NCBI GenBank assembly: GCA_037440385.1
Contig: JBBIUI010000003.1
Location: 1 to 64,000 of the forward strand
DNA: 64,000 bases
Reading direction: 5' to 3'
Source of the DNA: CG2-30-68-42 sp037440385
Lineage (GTDB): Bacteria > Pseudomonadota > Gammaproteobacteria > Burkholderiales > Rhodocyclaceae
A program made the translations under genes and the position numbers. The notes beneath the pieces were generated by a model. The model saw only the letters and a list, made by a program, of their open reading frames with translations. It had not been told where the DNA came from and made no database searches. Shown here in pieces: positions 60,494-64,000 of the stretch; within the stretch, counting starts at the first letter, position 1; every line of letters starts with the position of its first letter.

Positions 60494-62454
60494 TTGAGCA
60501 GTTGCGCCTCGGCGAGCGCGAGGCTTTCCGGCGCGCCGAGCAGCACGACGACGTCGCCTGCCTGGAAGCGCGTCTCCGGTGCCGGACTCATCGCCCGGAT
60601 GTTGCGCCGGCGCACGGCGGAAACGCGGGCGCCGGTGGATTCGAGATCGAGCTCCTCGATGCTGCGCCCGACCGCGTACGCGCCGGCGGTCAGCACCACC
60701 GAATGCAATCGCGGCTGCTGCGCTTCCTCGAGCAGGTCGGCGCTGTCGGTCACGCCCTGGAAGTAGCCTCGCATCAGCTCGTAGCGCTGGCCCCGGATCT
60801 CGCGGATGCGCCGGAACACGCGTGCGAACGGCACGCCGAGCAGCACCAGCGCATGCGAGGCCAGCATGACGCTGGTCTCGAAGGTCTCGGGCACCACCTC
60901 GACCGCGCCACCGCGCGTGAGCCGCTCCATGTCCTTCTCGTCGGAAGCCCGCACCACCGCGGGCAGGCCGGGTCGCAGTTCCGCCAGCCGGTTCATCACA
61001 CGCAGCGCCGAGTCGGTGTTCGCGTACGAGATCACGACGACCGCGGCGCGCAGCACGCCCGCGGCGATCAGCGTCTCGCGCCGCGCGGCATCTCCGTAGA
61101 CCACCGTGTCGCCGGCCGCGGCCGCTTCGCGCACGCGCTCCGGATCGAGATCGAGTGCCACGTAGGGCACCGACTCCTGTTCGAGGAAGCGGGCCAGATA
61201 CTGGCCGCTGCGGCCGTAGCCGCAGATCAGCACATGGCGATCGATGGCCATCGACTGCGCCGCGACGCGGGTCAGCTCCATCGAGCGCAGCAGCCACTCG
61301 GAAGGCGCGAGCCGCAACGCGATCCGGTCGCTGTAGGTCACGATCAGCGGTGCGGCGAGCAACGACAGCACGAGAGCGGCCACGACGACCTGCAGGGCCG
61401 CGCCCGGAAGCACGCCGTCGCGCGCCTGCGCGAGCAGCACGAAGCCGAACTCGCCTCCCGCCGACAGCCACAAGCCGGTGCGCAGCGCCGTGCCGGGGCT
61501 CGCGCCGAACGCGCGCGACAGTCCCGCCGCGATCGCGAACTTGCCGGCGAGCAGCAGTGCGAGCACCGTGAGCACGACGGCCCAGTGACGGATCACCACC
61601 GCGACATCGAGCAGCGTTCCCACGGTGATGAAGAACAATCCCATCAACACGTCGCGGAACGGCTTGATGTCCTCCTCCACCTGGTAGCGGTACTCGGTCT
61701 CGGAGATCAGCATCCCGGCGAGGAAGGCGCCCAGCGCCAGCGACAGCCCCGCCCGCTCGGTGATCCAGGCCAGCGCGAGCGTGATCAGCAGCACGTTGAG
61801 CATGAACAGCTCGGCGGAACGGCGCCGCGCGACCATCGAGAACCAGCTGTGCATCAGCCGCTGGCCGAAGAACAGCACGACCGCGAGCACGACCGCCGCC
61901 TTCAGTGCCGCGCTCGCGAGCTTGATCGCCAGATCGCCGGCCTCCCCCGCCAGCGCCGGGATCACGATCAGCAGCGGCACCACGACGATGTCCTGCGCGA
62001 GCAGCACGCCGATGATCTCCCGCCCGTGCCTGGATTCGAGCTCGAGCCGCTCGCTCAGCAGCTTGGACAGCAGCGCGGTCGATGACATCGCGATCGCGCC
62101 GCCCAGCGACAATCCCGCGGGCCAGGACAGGCCGAAGAGCATCGCGACCGGCACGACGGCGATCGCCGTCACGAGCACCTGCGCCAGCCCGAGCCCGAGC
62201 ACGATGCGCTTCATGCTGAACAGCCGCGGCAGCGAGAACTCGAGTCCGATCGAGAACATCAGGAACACCACACCGAACTCGGCGAGATGGCGCGCGCTGC
62301 CGGTCTCGCGAACCAGCCGCAGCGCATTCGGACCGATCAGCGCGCCGACCAGCAGATACCCGAGCACCGGCGGCAGGTTGAGCGAGCGGAACGCGACCAC
62401 CACCATCACGGCAGCCGCGAGCAGCATCAGGACCAGCTCGAGGGTGTCGATCAT
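60481..62454 (-). CDS. Kef-type potassium/proton antiporter (KefB/YbaL-like)
   Basis: A 657-residue CPA2-family transporter: about twelve membrane segments (1-390, starting LELVLMLLAAAVMVVVAF) with the LGYLLVGALIGPNALRL motif, then an RCK/TrkA-N domain (HVLICGYGRSGQYLARFLEQE) with the Rossmann glycine motif and a TrkA-C domain at the end. Glutathione regulation as in KefC cannot be judged, since no partner KefF/KefG gene is adjacent. The kef-kdsD-lptC arrangement is typical of Betaproteobacteria. Start at ATG 62454; the frame upstream is rejected as it overlaps the divergent promoter region. Confidence 0.9.
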   Translation of the reverse strand: MIDTLELVLMLLAAAVMVVVAFRSLNLPPVLGYLLVGALIGPNALRLVRETGSARHLAEFGVVFLMFSIGLEFSLPRLFSMKRIVLGLGLAQVLVTAIAVVPVAMLFGLSWPAGLSLGGAIAMSSTALLSKLLSERLELESRHGREIIGVLLAQDIVVVPLLIVIPALAGEAGDLAIKLASAALKAAVVLAVVLFFGQRLMHSWFSMVARRRSAELFMLNVLLITLALAWITERAGLSLALGAFLAGMLISETEYRYQVEEDIKPFRDVLMGLFFITVGTLLDVAVVIRHWAVVLTVLALLLAGKFAIAAGLSRAFGASPGTALRTGLWLSAGGEFGFVLLAQARDGVLPGAALQVVVAALVLSLLAAPLIVTYSDRIALRLAPSEWLLRSMELTRVAAQSMAIDRHVLICGYGRSGQYLARFLEQESVPYVALDLDPERVREAAAAGDTVVYGDAARRETLIAAGVLRAAVVVISYANTDSALRVMNRLAELRPGLPAVVRASDEKDMERLTRGGAVEVVPETFETSVMLASHALVLLGVPFARVFRRIREIRGQRYELMRGYFQGVTDSADLLEEAQQPRLHSVVLTAGAYAVGRSIEELDLESTGARVSAVRRRNIRAMSPAPETRFQAGDVVVLLGAPESLALAEAQLLKRGG

Positions 62455-62492
62455 TTGTCGCGGTCGGCGGTCGGGGACGGGGACGGGGCGGG

Positions 62493-62501
62493 TGATATAC
62501 T
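62493..62501 (+). promoter_or_regulatory. candidate extended -10 promoter of kdsD
   Basis: TGATATACT (TGn plus TATACT) lies 31-39 bases before kdsD in the 77-base divergent gap. A start near 62508 would leave a 24-base leader. Confidence 0.5.
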
Positions 62502-62510
62502 CCCGCGCCG

Positions 62511-62516
62511 AATATA
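62511..62516 (-). promoter_or_regulatory. candidate -10 of the antiporter gene
   Basis: TATATT on the minus strand, five of six consensus bases, about 57 bases ahead of the antiporter ATG. Its position overlaps the kdsD leader, so the two genes probably have interleaved promoters. Confidence 0.35.
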
Positions 62517-62531
62517 AACCCGTTGTCTGGA

Positions 62532-63515
62532 ATGGACCAAGTGCGCGCCACCGGCAAGGCGCTCGAACTGGCGCGGCGTGTGCTTCGCATCGAGGCGGCG
62601 GCGGTCGCTGCGCTGATCGAGCGGCTCGACGGCGGCTTCCTCGCCGCGGTCGAGCTGATCCTGAACTGCCGCGGGCGCGTGATCGTGAGCGGCATCGGCA
62701 AGTCGGGGCATATCGCGCGCAAGATCGCCGCCACGCTGGCCAGCACCGGCACCCCGGCCTATTTCGTGCATGCCGCCGAGGCAAGCCATGGCGATCTGGG
62801 CATGATCCAGCGCGAGGACGTGCTGATCGTGCTGTCGAACTCCGGCGAGACGACCGAGCTGCTGACCATCGTGCCGATGGTCAAGCGGCGAGGGGGCAAG
62901 CTCGTCGCGCTGACCGGCAATGCCGAATCGACGCTCGCGCGGCTGGCGGACATCCATCTCGACGCGCAGGTCGCGGAGGAGGCCTGCCCGCTGAATCTCG
63001 CCCCCACGGCGAGCACCACCGCGGCGCTCGCGCTCGGCGACGCACTCGCCGTCGCGCTGCTCGATGCGCGCGGATTCGGCGCGGAGGATTTCGCACGGTC
63101 GCATCCGGGCGGTGCGCTCGGGCGAAGGCTGCTCACCCGCGTGCGCGACGTCATGCGCCAGGGTGCGGCGGTTCCGGCGGTGCCCGAGTCCGCCACGCTC
63201 GCGCAAGCGCTGATCGAGATGACGCGCGCAGGGCTGGGCATGACCGCGGTGCTCACGCCCGAAGGCCGGCTCGCGGGCATCTACACCGACGGGGATCTGC
63301 GCCGAACGCTGGCGACGAGCGGCGACGTGCGCCGGATCCGCATTGCCGACGTCATGACGCGCCAGCCGCATACGATCGGCCCGCAGCGGCTCGCCGCCGA
63401 GGCCGTCGAGAGGATGGACAGCCTGAAGATCAATCAGCTGCTGGTCGTCGACGAAGGCGGCGCGCTGGTGGGCGCGCTCAACACCCACGACCTGCTGCAG
63501 GCCAAGGTGATCTGA
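62532..63515 (+). CDS. kdsD: arabinose-5-phosphate isomerase KdsD
   Basis: Converts ribulose 5-phosphate to arabinose 5-phosphate, the first step to Kdo of lipopolysaccharide. From ATG 62532 it is 327 residues. The SIS domain holds VSGIGKSGHIARKIAATLASTGT, VLSNSGETTELL and NLAPTASTTAALALGDALA; the two CBS domains start near 205 (DVMRQGAAVP) and 270 (IADVMTRQPHT). A TTG three codons upstream is an alternative start. It normally precedes kdsC, but here lptC follows after 34 bases. Confidence 0.95.
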   Translation: MDQVRATGKALELARRVLRIEAAAVAALIERLDGGFLAAVELILNCRGRVIVSGIGKSGHIARKIAATLASTGTPAYFVHAAEASHGDLGMIQREDVLIVLSNSGETTELLTIVPMVKRRGGKLVALTGNAESTLARLADIHLDAQVAEEACPLNLAPTASTTAALALGDALAVALLDARGFGAEDFARSHPGGALGRRLLTRVRDVMRQGAAVPAVPESATLAQALIEMTRAGLGMTAVLTPEGRLAGIYTDGDLRRTLATSGDVRRIRIADVMTRQPHTIGPQRLAAEAVERMDSLKINQLLVVDEGGALVGALNTHDLLQAKVI

Positions 63516-63549
63516 TGACATCCGGATCGCCGGCGCGAGGTGCCCGCAC

Positions 63550-64000
63550 ATGACGTTGCGCACCGACAGCGTGTTTCCGATCGCGGTGCTGGCGCTGCTG
63601 GCCGCGCTGACCTTCTGGCTGGAGCGCATCACGCGCCCGGACGCGCCGCGCATCGACGGCAGGATGCGGCACGATCCGGATTTCATCGTCGAGCGCTTCG
63701 ACGCGCGCCAGTTCGGCGAGGACGGCGCACTGCGCTATGCGCTGGCGGCGCAGAGGATGGTACATTACCCGGACGACGGCACCACGATCGCGACCCGGCC
63801 CGAGCTGTCGTATTTCGGCGATCCGGGCGCACCGCGGTTGAACGCCGATCGCGCGCGCATCAGTGCGGACGCCAGCGTGATCGTGCTGATCGACAACGTC
63901 GAGGCGCGCCGCGAGGCCACCGGGCGAACCCCCGCGCTGCGCCTGTCGACGAGCGAGCTGACGGTGATGCCCGACGAGGGACTCGCCACGACCGCCGCGC
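63550..64000 (+). CDS. lptC: LPS export ABC transporter periplasmic protein LptC (5' part)
   Basis: The first 150 residues of LptC, cut by the window edge. One N-terminal membrane helix (SVFPIAVLALLAALTFWLER) is followed by the beta-jellyroll beginning: DFIVERFDARQFGEDGALRYALAAQRMVHYPDD, RPELSYF and RISADASVIVLIDNVEARR. LptC links the LptBFG transporter to LptA in LPS export. The start ATG is 34 bases after the kdsD stop. Downstream of the window lptA, lptB and rpoN would be expected from betaproteobacterial gene order. Confidence 0.88.
   Translation, partial: MTLRTDSVFPIAVLALLAALTFWLERITRPDAPRIDGRMRHDPDFIVERFDARQFGEDGALRYALAAQRMVHYPDDGTTIATRPELSYFGDPGAPRLNADRARISADASVIVLIDNVEARREATGRTPALRLSTSELTVMPDEGLATTAA

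Noticed and set aside
63516..63549. Remnant of kdsC between kdsD and lptC
   Set aside because: Only 34 bases, no similarity to a HAD phosphatase; treated as absence rather than a pseudogene.

Overview
The window is G+C-rich, densely packed bacterial chromosome with the gene order of a betaproteobacterium (Burkholderiales/Rhodocyclales-like). The supporting blocks are leuC-leuD-leuB-asd-fimV-truA-trpFBA-accD-folC-dedD-cvpA-purF, murA-hisGD..BHAFIE-HIT-tatABC, the mla block beside a bolA-type gene, and kef-kdsD-lptC. I saw no rRNA, tRNA, insertion sequence, CRISPR array or phage gene; this looks like core chromosome with one accessory surface-appendage region.

Layout. (1) 97-16536, minus strand: leucine and tryptophan synthesis, aspartate-semialdehyde dehydrogenase, FimV, a putative EcfT-like membrane protein, TruA, AccD, FolC, a SPOR protein, CvpA and PurF. 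A 42-residue entericidin-like lipoprotein sits between leuC and leuD. (2) 16591-25492: M48 lipoprotein protease, MFS transporter, YdcH-like protein, AroC, acetoacetate-CoA ligase, then on the plus strand ETF-ubiquinone oxidoreductase and an anchored HtrA-type protease. (3) 25509-35697: tatABC, a HIT protein and the histidine operon, with hisC flipped to the plus strand inside an otherwise minus-strand operon, then murA and a BolA-family gene. (4) 35720-41314: an ABC-2 exporter and the complete mla phospholipid-transport set (mlaF, E, D, A, C, B). (5) 41527-60462: an MSHA-like type IV pilus/secretion locus with a GAFTGA-containing sigma-54 activator, ExeA/MshM-type ATPase, secretin, TPR protein, assembly ATPase, platform protein, a fused PilM/PilN-like protein, PilO-like and MshK-like proteins, three pilin-like proteins, a class III adenylate cyclase, a PrsK-like histidine kinase and a PEP-CTERM protein. 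(6) 60481-64000: a Kef-type cation/proton antiporter, KdsD and the start of lptC.

How the parts fit. The left part makes amino acids and cofactors and includes housekeeping enzymes. The middle handles protein export and envelope lipid homeostasis. Region 5 reads as a regulated cell-surface appendage: the sigma-54 activator, an orphan kinase 14 kb away and a strong -24/-12-like element before the last prepilin gene suggest one regulon, and the cyclase suggests a cAMP input. The most unusual observations are the in-place inversion of hisC, the absence of kdsC between kdsD and lptC, the rearranged MSHA order with a PilM/PilN-like fusion, and the internally duplicated minor-pilin-like protein. 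Functions come from reading motifs and recalled family knowledge; no database search was run.
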